Source: Streptomyces verrucosisporus | Lineage (GTDB): Bacteria; Actinomycetota; Actinomycetes; Streptomycetales; Streptomycetaceae | DNA: 64,000 nt | Assembly: GCF_017114865.1 (NCBI RefSeq) | Contig: NZ_JADEYH010000001.1 | Location: forward strand, 310,001-374,000 | Direction of reading: 5' to 3' | Shown: piece by piece, positions 29,614 to 39,480 of the stretch | Layout of the letters: each line of letters opens with the position of its first letter | Position numbering within the stretch: position 1 is the first letter of the stretch | Program-made: the position numbers and the translations under genes | Notes under the pieces: model-generated | Databases searched by the model: none | Seen by the model: only the letters and a program-made list of their open reading frames with translations | What the model was told of the DNA's origin: nothing

Positions 29614-30033
29614 GTGCCGCTCTCTGAGCACGAGCAGCGGATGCTCGAGCAGATGGAGCGAGCGCTGTACGCCGAAGACCCCAAGTTCGCGACAGCGCTC
29701 GAGGGAAGCGAGCTGCGCACGTACACCCGGCGACGGGTCTACCAGGCGGTCGCGGGCTTTCTGGTGGGCGTCGCGCTCCTCATGGCCGGGATGGTCGCGA
29801 AGCTGGTCATCGTCAGTGTGCTGGGCTTCCTGGTGATGCTCGGCTGTGCCGTCCTGGCGGTGACGGGCTGGCGCAAGACGCCCAAGCCGGGCGAGCAACC
29901 CCCCGCCGGCCAGGGGCACGAAGCCGGCGACGCCGGAGGCCGTCCGCACGCGCGAAGGCAGGGAAGGCCGCGCCGCTCGATGATGAACCGCATCGAGGAC
30001 CGCTGGCAGCGCCGCCGGGACGAGCAGCAGTAA
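29614..30033 (+). CDS. DUF3040 small membrane protein
   Basis: 139 aa from GTG 29614 with AGGAGG at 29603-29608. It begins PLSEHEQRMLEQMERAL, the diagnostic DUF3040 N-terminus, followed by a basic stretch, two adjacent membrane helices (about 45-64 and 67-86), and a charged, disordered tail. Found upstream of dcw clusters across actinobacteria; function unknown. A candidate promoter is TTTCAC, 17 nt, TATCCT just upstream of 29566. Confidence 0.9.
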   Translation: MPLSEHEQRMLEQMERALYAEDPKFATALEGSELRTYTRRRVYQAVAGFLVGVALLMAGMVAKLVIVSVLGFLVMLGCAVLAVTGWRKTPKPGEQPPAGQGHEAGDAGGRPHARRQGRPRRSMMNRIEDRWQRRRDEQQ

Positions 30034-30129
30034 CGGTCCGCTCACGCGCTGCCGTCGTCCTTGCCGGCGGCCGCCGCGACCCGACAGCCCCGCCGCACCG
30101 CCCCCACACGGCCGGCGAGCCGGAACCGA

Positions 30130-30185
30130 CGACAGCGGGCGGTGGGGAGACCGGAGATCTCCGGTCTCCCCACCGCCCGCTGTCG
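30130..30185. terminator. 28-bp perfect palindrome terminator between convergent genes
   Basis: Arms 30130-30157 and 30158-30185 pair without a mismatch around an AGATCT centre. It lies between DUF3040 (+) and the transglutaminase gene (-) and should stop transcription from both sides. No T-tract follows on either strand. Confidence 0.85.
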
Positions 30186-30245
30186 CGTCCTGAGCGGCCG
30201 CCCTCCGCAACCCCCCGGCGTGGCGCCTACCGCGCCCGCCCGGTC

Positions 30246-32633
30246 TCAGACCCGCTGCCGCGACGGCCTGATCCGCGCCAGGGCCCGCCGAGCCGGGCCG
30301 CTCCACCGTCCGGCCTCCGCCGACCAGCGCTCCGAGACGGCCCACACCACCCGTACGGCCGACCGCGGCAGCAGCAGGGCCCGCAGCCGCGCACCGCGCC
30401 CGGCGGCCGCCCGCAGCCCGGCCCGCACCCGCCGCACGTCCCCGGCCAGCCCCTGCGCCGACTGCGGCTCGGGGGCGTAGAGCGCCCGCTCGACCGCCGC
30501 GGCCAGCCGGTGCAGGGCCTCGGCGGCCTCGCCCTCCAGCCTTCCCAGCCGTACGACGCGCGCCGCGGCCGTCCGCACGGTGGCGGACTCCTGCGGGAGG
30601 ATGCCCAGGTCCCAGGCGGAGTCGGTCGCCTCCCGCCAGGCGGCGAGCGTACGGGCGCCCGGGCCGCCGCCGCCCTCCAGCCGCCGGGACCGGACCCTGC
30701 CCCGCCACAGGGCGGGCAGCGCCAGGATCCCCGCGGCGAGCAGCACGGACGCCGTCACCGACAGAACCCTGCCCACCGGGAGGCCGCCGACGGCCTCGCC
30801 GTCTCGCGGAACGGCCGCCGCGCCGCAGTCCTCCGTGCCCTGCCCAGGAACGCACTCCTCGGACTCCGACGGCTCCGGAAGCGGCCGCGTGCTGTCCTCC
30901 GGACGCGGGGCGGGGGCGTCCGACTGCTCGGGGGAGGGCAGATCGGGCTGGGTGTACTCCGGCACGCTGCCCCGGCTCGGGGTGGGTTCGAAGCGGGTCC
31001 AGCCCACGCCCTCGAAGTACAGCTCCGGCCAGGCGTGCGCGTCCTGCAGCCCCACCGTCATCTCGCCGCTGCCGTCGGCCGCCCCGGCCGTGAACCCCAC
31101 CGCGACCCGCGCCGGGATGTCCAGGGTGCGGGCCATGGCGGCCATGGAGAAGGCGAAGTGGACGCAGAAGCCCTCCCGGTCCTCCAGGAAGCGGGCGATG
31201 GCCGCGCTGCCGCTGCCGGCCTTCACCTGGGTGTCGTAGCGGAAGCCGCCCTGGGAGGAGAACCAGTCCTGGAGCCTCACGGCCCGCTCGTAGTCGCCGG
31301 AGGCCCCCTCGGTGACGTTCCGCGCCGTCTCGGCCACCACGGACGGCAGCGACTCCGGTACGCCGGTGTACTCCTCCATGATCTGCGGCGGGGGCGCCGG
31401 GGCCTGGGCGAGCTGGCGCGCGGTCGGCCGTACCACCAGGCTGTCCACCTCGTACCGCACGCCCCGGGTGGTCTGTCCGCGGTCGCCGACGAGCGTGCGG
31501 CCCTCCGGCTCGAAGCGCCACCGGCCGTCGATGCGCACCTCGGCGGCCGGGTACGGCATGGGCAGCCAGTTCTGGGCGTACCATCCGGCGGCCCGGAAGG
31601 AGGTGGTGACGCGCTCGGTGCCGACGGACGGCGACAGCCCGGGCACCGGCGGAAGCGGGCGCGGCAGATCGGTGATCCGGCGCTCCGACGGTTTCCAGGA
31701 GGTGCCGTCGAACCGGTCCAGGGCCACGATCCGCAGGTACATGTCCGAGGTGCTCCCGGCGTCGGTGGTGTACGTCAGCACCGTGCGGTTGTCCGGCTGG
31801 TTCAGGCTGTCCTGCAGCGCGACCAGCGGATTGATCGCCGAGATCGTGCCGCCGCCGCTCCCCGTGCCCCGCCCCTGGCGCGCGGTGTCCAGCAGCCCGC
31901 CGCCCAGCGACGGCAGCACCGCGGGCACCACCAGGGCGATGCCCAGTGCCACCGCGCCGATCCGCCGCCCGGTGCGCACCGGCGGCGGCGCTGTACCGCC
32001 GGGCCGCACTGTGCCGCCGGGGCGCGTGGTGCCGAACCCGCCGCCGAACACCCGGCCCCACCGCGACATCCGGTCCCGGCCCTCCGTCAGGAGCAGCAGC
32101 AGATAGCCGGCCGCCGCGCACAGGAACCACAGCCGGCTCCCCCCTTCCGGGGACAGTCCGGCCGCGACCGAGTACAGCGCCAGCAGCGGCAGCCCGGCGG
32201 GGGCCGCGGCACGGTACGTCACCGCGAGCATGTCCACCAGCAGGCCGATGACGACCACACCGCCCACCAGCAGCAGCCGGATGCCGTCGGTGACCGGGGC
32301 CGGGATCGAGAACCGGCCGACGTCCGCGGTTCCCTGCGCCAGCAGCGCACCGAAGGCCTCGACGGCGTCCGGGCCCGGCAGCACACCGAGCACGGCGTCG
32401 CCGCGGACGAAGACGAAGGTGAGCAGCAGCAGCGACACCACCGCCTGTGCCGCCACCACCGGCGGTCCGGAGGGTGTCGCCCGCCGCACCGCCGTGCCCA
32501 CCGCGCTCTGGACGCCCAGCAGCAGGGCGGCCTGGAACAGCCAGCCGGCCGGGGCGACCAGCGGCAGCAGCGCGCACGCCGCCGCCAGGGTGGCCGCCCA
32601 GGCGCAGAACGCCAGCCGGGCCCGTCCGCTCAT
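30246..32633 (-). CDS. Membrane transglutaminase-like protease (TgpA/DUF3488 family)
   Basis: 795 aa from ATG 32633, overlapping the DUF58 stop by one base (TGATG). Several membrane helices in the first ~210 residues (DUF3488/TgpA_N) precede an external domain. The transglutaminase-like core has catalytic Cys in EGFCVHFAFSMAAMAR (about 530), His in DAHAWPE (about 568) and a following acidic residue, ending FEPTP. A Pro/Ser/Glu linker, a late membrane helix near 650, and a basic cytoplasmic C-terminal domain (DUF4129-like) follow. In moxR-DUF58-transglutaminase operons these proteins are thought to act in envelope protein processing. Confidence 0.9.
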   Translation of the reverse strand: MSGRARLAFCAWAATLAAACALLPLVAPAGWLFQAALLLGVQSAVGTAVRRATPSGPPVVAAQAVVSLLLLTFVFVRGDAVLGVLPGPDAVEAFGALLAQGTADVGRFSIPAPVTDGIRLLLVGGVVVIGLLVDMLAVTYRAAAPAGLPLLALYSVAAGLSPEGGSRLWFLCAAAGYLLLLLTEGRDRMSRWGRVFGGGFGTTRPGGTVRPGGTAPPPVRTGRRIGAVALGIALVVPAVLPSLGGGLLDTARQGRGTGSGGGTISAINPLVALQDSLNQPDNRTVLTYTTDAGSTSDMYLRIVALDRFDGTSWKPSERRITDLPRPLPPVPGLSPSVGTERVTTSFRAAGWYAQNWLPMPYPAAEVRIDGRWRFEPEGRTLVGDRGQTTRGVRYEVDSLVVRPTARQLAQAPAPPPQIMEEYTGVPESLPSVVAETARNVTEGASGDYERAVRLQDWFSSQGGFRYDTQVKAGSGSAAIARFLEDREGFCVHFAFSMAAMARTLDIPARVAVGFTAGAADGSGEMTVGLQDAHAWPELYFEGVGWTRFEPTPSRGSVPEYTQPDLPSPEQSDAPAPRPEDSTRPLPEPSESEECVPGQGTEDCGAAAVPRDGEAVGGLPVGRVLSVTASVLLAAGILALPALWRGRVRSRRLEGGGGPGARTLAAWREATDSAWDLGILPQESATVRTAAARVVRLGRLEGEAAEALHRLAAAVERALYAPEPQSAQGLAGDVRRVRAGLRAAAGRGARLRALLLPRSAVRVVWAVSERWSAEAGRWSGPARRALARIRPSRQRV

Positions 32634-34014
32634 CACCGTCCACTCCTCGCCGTCCGCCCGGGCACCCCGCCCGCGGACCGGTCCGCCCGCCGCCACAGAT
32701 CGGGCAGCGCCTCCCCGGGCGTGTACGGCAGTACCGTCCAGCCCGCCTCGCGCAGCAGCCGCTCCCCCTCCCCCTGCACGGCCGGCTCGCGCGCCCCGCG
32801 GGGCAGGAGGGCCACCGCGCCCCTCGCGCGCTGCCGCATCCGGCCGGCCAGCACCGTCTGTTCGCCGTCCAGTGAACCGAGGAAGGCCACCAGCAGCCCC
32901 TCGTGCCCGCCACCGCCACCGCCGTCGCCTCCGCGCAGCGCCTCGTACGCCCGGGACAGGCCCGGTTCGCCGGAGTTCTCCACCACCGCGAGGGTGTCCA
33001 GGACCAGCCCGGCGGTGTCGAGGGCGGCGATGTCCGCACCCGCTCCGTCCGGCCCGGGCACGGCCGTGCCGGTGTCGGTCAGCAGCCGTACCGCGTAGCC
33101 GCGCTCCAGCAGGTGCAAGGCCACCGAGGCGGCTCCCGAGACCGCCCACTCGAACGCCGACTCCGGACCGGAGCCGGCCCAGGCCGTCCGGCGGGTGTCC
33201 AGCAGCACGGTGCAGCGCGGCCGCTGCGGCTGCTCCTCGCGGCGCACCATCAGCTCCCCGTGGCGGGCGGTGGAGCGCCAGTGCACCCGGCGCAGGTCGT
33301 CGCCGTGGCGGTAGCCGCGCGGGATCACGTCGTCGTCGCCGGCCGCGGCCAGGGAGCGATGCCGTCCCTCGCCCAGGCCGGCCGCCTCCCCGGCCAGCCG
33401 TACGGGGGGCAGTTCCTCGGTCCGGGGTACGACGGTGAGGGTGTCGCGGGAACTGAAGGAGCGGGTCAGCTCCACCATGCCGAACGGGTCCGTCAGCCGC
33501 AGTTGCAGCGGACCTATCGGATAGCGTCCCCGCAGGTCGGAGCGGACCCGGTAGGAGATCTCGCGCCGGCCGCCCGGCTCCACCCGGTCCAGGACGAAGC
33601 GCGGGCGCGGGCCCAGGACGTAGGGGACCTGGTCCTGGAGCATCAGCAGGGAGGTCGGCAGCCGCGAGACGTTCTCCAGCCGCAGGTGCACCAGGGACTC
33701 CTCCCGGGCGGGCACGCGGACCGGGGACAGCCGCCGGGAGGCCGCCACGCGGTGGCGGGTGCGGTACAGCACGATCACGCAGACCAGGGGCAGCGCGGCC
33801 AGCAGCACCCCCACCCGCAGCAGGTCGCCCTGGCCCAGCACGTAGGCGCACACCACCGCGGCCGTCCCCGCGGCCAGGAACGAGCGCCCCCTGGTGGTGA
33901 GCCCGGTGAGTGCGGCGCGCAGCGGACCCCGGCGCCCTCCCGCCCGCAGACCCCCGTCCGAGCCCCCGTCCGTGCCTTTGCCGGCGCCCGGGGCCGCTGT
34001 GCCGGGGCCGTCCA

Positions 34015-34015
<1 letters not shown>
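32633..34015 (-). CDS. DUF58 domain membrane protein
   Basis: 460 aa from ATG 34015, which overlaps the moxR TGA by one base; GTG 34018 is possible but too close to the GGGGA site. A disordered Gly-rich N-terminus leads to two membrane helices (about 45-85). The DUF58 signature is IPRGYRHGDDLRRVHWRSTARHGELMVRREE near 235-265 (key residues Pro, Arg, Asp, Trp), in a von Willebrand A-like domain with VLLDTRR. DUF58 proteins are the usual partners of MoxR ATPases. It is coupled to both neighbours. Confidence 0.92.
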
Positions 34016-35040
<1,025 letters not shown>

Positions 35041-35183
35041 CCGGCCCTCCTCGGCCCGCTCACGGGCCGGTCCGCCCCGCGGCGGGCCGGCCATATCCCC
35101 GAACAACCGGCACGTCCCCCGCGGGAGGTACCCGCGGGGGAAAGCCGTCACTCAGGCATTCTTCACTTACACAGCCCCGTGCG

Positions 35184-35714
35184 TCACGATTCCGGGCCGT
35201 CCGCCGGGTCGATCTCCCGGAGCAGACCCGTGGTGACGTCGAAGACGAAGCCCCGTACGTCGCCGGTGTGCAGCAGGAACGGAGAGGTACGTACCCGTTC
35301 CATCGACTGCCGCACGTCCTGGTCGGCGTCCTTGAAGGACTCCACGGCCCATGACGGCCGCTGGCCGACCTCCATCTCCAGCTCGTGCCGGAAGTCCTCG
35401 GTCAGGTTCAGCAGGCCGCAGCCGGTGTGGTGGATCAGCACGACGGAGCGCGTACCCAGGGCGCGCTGGCTGATGGTCAGCGAGCGGATGACGTCGTCGG
35501 TGACCACGCCGCCGGCGTTGCGGATGGTGTGGCAGTCGCCGAGCTCGAGACCGAGGGCGGCGTGGAGGTCCAGCCGGGCGTCCATACAGGCGACGACGGC
35601 GACCTTCAGCACCGGCCGGGCGTCCATCCCCGGGTCGGTGAACTCGGCTGCGTAACGCTGGTTGGCTGTGACGAGGCGGTCGATGACCGGCCACTCGGAG
35701 GGAGACGATGGCAT
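35184..35714 (-). CDS. Beta-carbonic anhydrase
   Basis: 176 aa from ATG 35714; upstream GTG/ATG extensions are possible, but TACGGT lies exactly 7 nt before this ATG. Zinc and catalytic residues of beta-carbonic anhydrases are visible: Cys-x-Asp-x-Arg in VACMDARLD near residue 38, and His/Cys in HHTGCG near 91-96, with RNAGGVVTDD between. It interconverts CO2 and bicarbonate in the cytoplasm. It is divergent from the dcw cluster. Confidence 0.92.
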   Translation of the reverse strand: MPSSPSEWPVIDRLVTANQRYAAEFTDPGMDARPVLKVAVVACMDARLDLHAALGLELGDCHTIRNAGGVVTDDVIRSLTISQRALGTRSVVLIHHTGCGLLNLTEDFRHELEMEVGQRPSWAVESFKDADQDVRQSMERVRTSPFLLHTGDVRGFVFDVTTGLLREIDPADGPES

Positions 35715-35721
35715 GCCTATG

Positions 35722-35727
35722 ACCGTA
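35722..35727 (-). promoter_or_regulatory. Possible -10 box for leaderless carbonic anhydrase mRNA
   Basis: TACGGT on the minus strand followed by 7 nt and the ATG at 35714. Confidence 0.5.
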
Positions 35728-35788
35728 ACCGCCCCGTCCTGCTCCGACCCGGAATGGGGCAGGGCAAAGCCGGTCAACGCGCATGGTG

Positions 35789-35804
35789 TGTGATGTAACC
35801 CACA
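35789..35804. promoter_or_regulatory. CRP-like operator candidate
   Basis: TGTGA-N6-CCACA, nine of ten conserved bases of the TGTGA-N6-TCACA consensus used by CRP family regulators. It lies 75 nt upstream of the carbonic anhydrase start and about 110 nt upstream of the dcw -35 box. Confidence 0.4.
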
Positions 35805-35900
35805 TCGGTGGTGTCCTGTCCCCCGTGCGGGTGGAACCGGACGCGGGGACCCGCGGCACGCCTGCGCGGGGAAGCGGCCGGGACGCGCCTGACCAGTTGG

Positions 35901-35928
35901 TTGACCGGGGGGACGAGTGGACTAAAGT
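35901..35928 (+). promoter_or_regulatory. Promoter of the dcw cluster (rsmH)
   Basis: -35 TTGACC (35901-35906), 16-nt spacer, -10 TAAAGT (35923-35928). This is the best housekeeping-type promoter in the gap; the predicted transcript has a leader of about 200 nt before rsmH. Confidence 0.7.
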
Positions 35929-36133
35929 GACGCGAAGCGGGAGCCGGGCAAGCGCCGGGCTCCCCCTGCCGAACCCCCAGATCCCATGTGCGCGGGCGCG
36001 CGTACGGCCGCGTACGGCCCGGCCTCCTCCCGCTCCCGGCCGGCCGGTGCCCCTTCCCCGGCGCCGGCCGCCGTTCTTCCCCTTCGCGAGCGGGCGGGGA
36101 CCAGGCCGTACGGGCCCGCTCAAGGAGAGTCCA

Positions 36134-37090
36134 GTGAGCACCAACGAGCGGCACGTCCCGGTCATGCTCGGGCGCTGCCTGGACCTGCTCGCCCCCGCCC
36201 TGCGCGAGCCCGGCGCCACCGTCGTGGACTGCACCCTCGGGCTGGGCGGGCACAGCGAGGCGATGCTGTCGAGGTTCCCGGACGTCCGGCTGGTCGGCCT
36301 GGACCGGGATCCGGCCGCGCTGGAACTGGCCGGCGGGCGCCTGGCCCGCTTCGGCGACCGGGCCACCCTGGTGCACGCCGTCTACGACGAACTGCCCGAG
36401 GTGCTGGGGCGGCTCGGCGTGCCGCGCGTCCAGGGGGTCCTGTTCGACCTCGGCGTGTCCTCCATGCAGCTCGACGAGGCCGAGCGCGGTTTCGCGTACT
36501 CCAGGGACGCGCCGCTGGACATGCGGATGGACCAGAGCAGGGGCGTCAGCGCCGCCGAGGTCCTCAACACCTACCCGCCCGGCGAGCTGGTGCGCATCCT
36601 GCGTGCCTACGGCGAGGAGAAGCAGGCCAGGCGGATCGTCTCCGCGATCGTGCGCGAGCGCGAGAAGGAGCCGTTCGCCGGCAGCGCCCGGCTGGTCGAG
36701 CTGATCCGCGAGGCGCTGCCGCAGGCGGCCAAGCGGACCGGAGGTAATCCCGCCAAGCGCACCTTCCAGGCGCTGCGTATCGAGGTCAACGGCGAACTGG
36801 CCGTGCTGGAGCGGGCGTTGCCGGCGGCCGTCGCCGCGCTGGCGGTGGGCGGCCGGATCGCCGTCCTGTCCTACCACTCGCTGGAGGACCGCCTGGTCAA
36901 GCAGGTGCTCGCCGCGGGGGCCACCAGCACCGCGCCGCCGGGGCTGCCGGTGGTCCCCGAGCGCTACCAGCCCCGGCTGAGGCTGCTGACCCGGGGGGCG
37001 GAACTCCCCGCCGAGGAAGAGGTCGCCGAGAACCGCCGTGCCGCCCCCGCCAGGCTGCGCGGCGCCGAGCGCATCCGGGAGGAGCCCTGA
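36134..37090 (+). CDS. rsmH: 16S rRNA (cytosine1402-N4)-methyltransferase RsmH
   Basis: 318 aa from GTG 36134 with AAGGAGAG upstream. Methylates C1402 of 16S rRNA. SAM-binding motif [16 protein letters not shown] near residue 32, [25 protein letters not shown], then the inserted helical domain, [17 protein letters not shown] near 218, and [11 protein letters not shown] near 250. First gene of the dcw cluster (also called mraW); its stop overlaps the likely CTG start of ftsL. Confidence 0.95.
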   Translation: MSTNERHVPVMLGRCLDLLAPALREPGATVVDCTLGLGGHSEAMLSRFPDVRLVGLDRDPAALELAGGRLARFGDRATLVHAVYDELPEVLGRLGVPRVQGVLFDLGVSSMQLDEAERGFAYSRDAPLDMRMDQSRGVSAAEVLNTYPPGELVRILRAYGEEKQARRIVSAIVREREKEPFAGSARLVELIREALPQAAKRTGGNPAKRTFQALRIEVNGELAVLERALPAAVAALAVGGRIAVLSYHSLEDRLVKQVLAAGATSTAPPGLPVVPERYQPRLRLLTRGAELPAEEEVAENRRAAPARLRGAERIREEP

Positions 37091-37530
37091 AGGACACACC
37101 GAAGGCCGCGCCCGGGGCCACCGGGAAACCGGCCCACCCGACCCCCCAGCAGCGGCTGGCGCGGCTGACGCGACTGGTCCCCGCGGGCGCACCCTCCGCA
37201 CCGGCCCGCGCCCCCTTCGTGCTGCTGGTGGTCCTGCTGCTCGGCTCCGGGCTGCTGGCCCTGCTGCTGCTCAACGCATCCGTCAACCAGGGGTCCTTCG
37301 AACTGAGGGAGCTGGAGAAACGGGCCGGGGAGCTGGCCGACGAGGAGCAGGCGCTCCAGGAGGAGCTGGACTCCTTCTCCGCTCCGGACGCGCTGGCCGA
37401 ACGGGCCCGGGAGCTGGGCATGGTGCCCGGCGGGAACCCCGCCTTCATCCTTCCGGACGGCACCGTCCGGGGCATGCCCGATCCGGCTCCCGCCGTCCCC
37501 GGGGGACCCGAGGGGGAGGACGCCCCGTGA
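37087..37530 (+). CDS. ftsL: Cell division protein FtsL, probable CTG start
   Basis: 147 aa if translation starts at CTG 37087, whose CTGA overlaps the rsmH stop; GGAGGAG is at 37078-37084. No ATG, GTG or TTG exists in frame before GTG 37219, which lies inside the membrane helix and would remove the cytoplasmic tail. Layout: basic N-terminal cytoplasmic region (1-44), one membrane helix (about 45-62), extracytoplasmic coiled coil (about 70-100), Pro-rich end. FtsL is a septal protein working with FtsQ/DivIC and FtsW-FtsI. Its stop overlaps the ftsI GTG (GTGA). Confidence 0.8.
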   Translation: MKDTPKAAPGATGKPAHPTPQQRLARLTRLVPAGAPSAPARAPFVLLVVLLLGSGLLALLLLNASVNQGSFELRELEKRAGELADEEQALQEELDSFSAPDALAERARELGMVPGGNPAFILPDGTVRGMPDPAPAVPGGPEGEDAP

Positions 37531-39455
37531 GCGAGCGCCCCCGGCACCCCCAGCGCCCCCGCCGCACCCAGCCCGCGTCCCGTTCAGCCGCGTCGCGCTC
37601 CGCCCGCGCGCCCCGGCCCAGGCCCAGGCCCGGCACCGTACGGCTGAGCAGCCCGCGCCCCCGGCTGAGGCTGTTCGGCGTACTGCTGACACTGGTGATG
37701 CTGGCCTTCACCGTGCGGCTGCTCCAGGTGCAGGCCGTGGACGCGAGCACCTACGCGGCCAAGGCCGACGTCAACCGCTACATCACCGTCCCGCTCGCCG
37801 CCGAGCGCGGCACCGTCACCGACCGCGACGGCGTCGCCCTGGCCACCACGGTCGACGCGTACGACATCACCGCCGACCCCTACCTGTTCACCCCCGAGCA
37901 GACGAAGGTCCCCGACGCACCGGCCCAGGCGGCCGAGCTGCTCGCCCCCGTTCTCGGCGTGGAGGAGAAGACGCTCACCGAGCGGCTCTCCCGGAAGGGG
38001 ACCCGCTACGTCCTTCTGGCCCGGCAGCAGTCCCCGCAGGTCTGGCGGCAGATCATCGACCTCAAGCGCGTACTGGCCGGACGGCAGCGCGCGGGCGGGG
38101 GCCACCACGTGCTGGCCGGGGTGTACTCCGAGGAGCACGCCAAGCGGGTCTATCCGGGAGGGGAGCTCGCGGCCGCCGTGCTCGGCTTCGTCAATTCCGA
38201 GGGCAGGGGCCGCGGCGGCCTGGAGGCGAAGTTCGACAAGGTGCTGGCCGGGAAGGACGGCAAGATCACCTACGCCCAGTCCGGCGGCCGCCAGGTGCCC
38301 ACCGGGGACGAGCACGAGCAGCCCGCGCGCCCGGGGTCGGACGTGGAGCTCACCCTCGACCGGGACATCCAGTGGGCCGCGCAGAGCGCCATCGAGGAGC
38401 AGGTCGAGAAGTCCGACGCGGACAGCGGCTACGTGATCGTCCAGGACGTCCGCAGCGGTGAGATCCTGGCCATGGCCAACGCTCCCGGCTACGATCCGGG
38501 CGACCTGTCCACGGCCAGTGCCTCGGCGCTGCGCAACGGCGCCGTGGAGGACGCCTACGAGCCCGGTTCCACCAGCAAGGTGATGTCCATGGCCGCGGTC
38601 CTGGAGGAAGGCGCGGCCACCCCGGGCACCCATGTCGTGGTGCCCAACCGGCTGCCGCGGGCGGACCGCAGCTTCGCTGACGACGTCGACCACCCCACCT
38701 GGTACCTCACCCTCAACGGGGTGCTCGCCAAGTCCAGCAACATCGGCACCATCCTGGCCGTCGAGCAGCTGGGCGACACCCAGGCGGAGGCCAATCGGGT
38801 GCTCCACTCCTACCTGCGCGAGTTCGGCATCGGGCGAAGGAGCGGTCTGGACCTCCCCGGCGAGACCGCCGGCATCCTCGCCGACCCCGAGGACTGGAAC
38901 GCCTCGCAGCAGTACACCATCCCCTTCGGACAGGGTCTGTCGATCAACGCCGTCCAGGCGGCCTCGGTCTACTCCACCGTCGCCAACGGGGGCGTACGCG
39001 TCGAACCCTCCCTGGTGCGCGGTACCACCGGGCCCGACGGCGAGTGGAAGCCCGCGCCGAAGCCGCAGCGCAACCGTGTCGTCAGCGAGAGGACCGCCAC
39101 GACGCTCGCCACCATGCTGGAGTCGGTGGTGGCGGACATGGAGGGCACCGGCACCACCGCGCGCATCCCCGGCTACCGGGTGGCGGGCAAGACCGGAACG
39201 GCCAACCGGGTGGACCCCGAGACGGGCCGCTACAACGGCTACACCTCCTCCTTCGCCGGGTTCGCCCCCGCCGACGCGCCCCGCGTCACCGTCTACTGCG
39301 CCGTGCAGAACCCCAAGAAGGGCAGCTACTTCGGCAGCCAGGTGTGCGGCCCGGTGTACCAGCAGGTCATGAAGTACACGCTCAAGGCCCTGCGGATCCC
39401 CCCGACCGGCGCCGAGCCCCCGCGTCTGCCCGTCACCTTCGACCCCCGGGACTGA
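37527..39455 (+). CDS. ftsI: Septal peptidoglycan transpeptidase FtsI (PBP3-type)
   Basis: 642 aa from GTG 37527. A basic Pro/Arg-rich N-terminus (about 1-45) precedes a membrane anchor near 48-68. The pedestal domain has RGTVTDRDGVALA. The transpeptidase domain carries nucleophile Ser348 in STSK (348-351), SSN in AKSSNIG near 408, and KTGT in AGKTGTAN near 555. It cross-links septal peptidoglycan with FtsW. Length and architecture are those of actinobacterial FtsI. Confidence 0.95.
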   Translation: MSERPRHPQRPRRTQPASRSAASRSARAPRPRPRPGTVRLSSPRPRLRLFGVLLTLVMLAFTVRLLQVQAVDASTYAAKADVNRYITVPLAAERGTVTDRDGVALATTVDAYDITADPYLFTPEQTKVPDAPAQAAELLAPVLGVEEKTLTERLSRKGTRYVLLARQQSPQVWRQIIDLKRVLAGRQRAGGGHHVLAGVYSEEHAKRVYPGGELAAAVLGFVNSEGRGRGGLEAKFDKVLAGKDGKITYAQSGGRQVPTGDEHEQPARPGSDVELTLDRDIQWAAQSAIEEQVEKSDADSGYVIVQDVRSGEILAMANAPGYDPGDLSTASASALRNGAVEDAYEPGSTSKVMSMAAVLEEGAATPGTHVVVPNRLPRADRSFADDVDHPTWYLTLNGVLAKSSNIGTILAVEQLGDTQAEANRVLHSYLREFGIGRRSGLDLPGETAGILADPEDWNASQQYTIPFGQGLSINAVQAASVYSTVANGGVRVEPSLVRGTTGPDGEWKPAPKPQRNRVVSERTATTLATMLESVVADMEGTGTTARIPGYRVAGKTGTANRVDPETGRYNGYTSSFAGFAPADAPRVTVYCAVQNPKKGSYFGSQVCGPVYQQVMKYTLKALRIPPTGAEPPRLPVTFDPRD

Positions 39456-39480
39456 CCCGGGAACCGATCGGAAAGCGACC

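Larger units (their letters stand above)
35715..36133. other. 419-bp divergent control region of carbonic anhydrase and the dcw cluster
   Basis: No mraZ or other gene is present. It holds the carbonic anhydrase -10 box, a CRP-like palindrome (35789-35804), the dcw promoter (35901-35928) and a ~200-nt leader before rsmH that is C-rich and has no obvious riboswitch. Confidence 0.7.

Noticed and set aside
29155..33039. 1294-aa open frame on the minus strand
   Set aside because: It overlaps the transglutaminase gene in another frame and the methyltransferase on the other strand; composition is low complexity.
35789..36133. mraZ gene at the head of the dcw cluster
   Set aside because: No frame in the gap encodes a recognisable MraZ (SpoVT-AbrB-like) protein.
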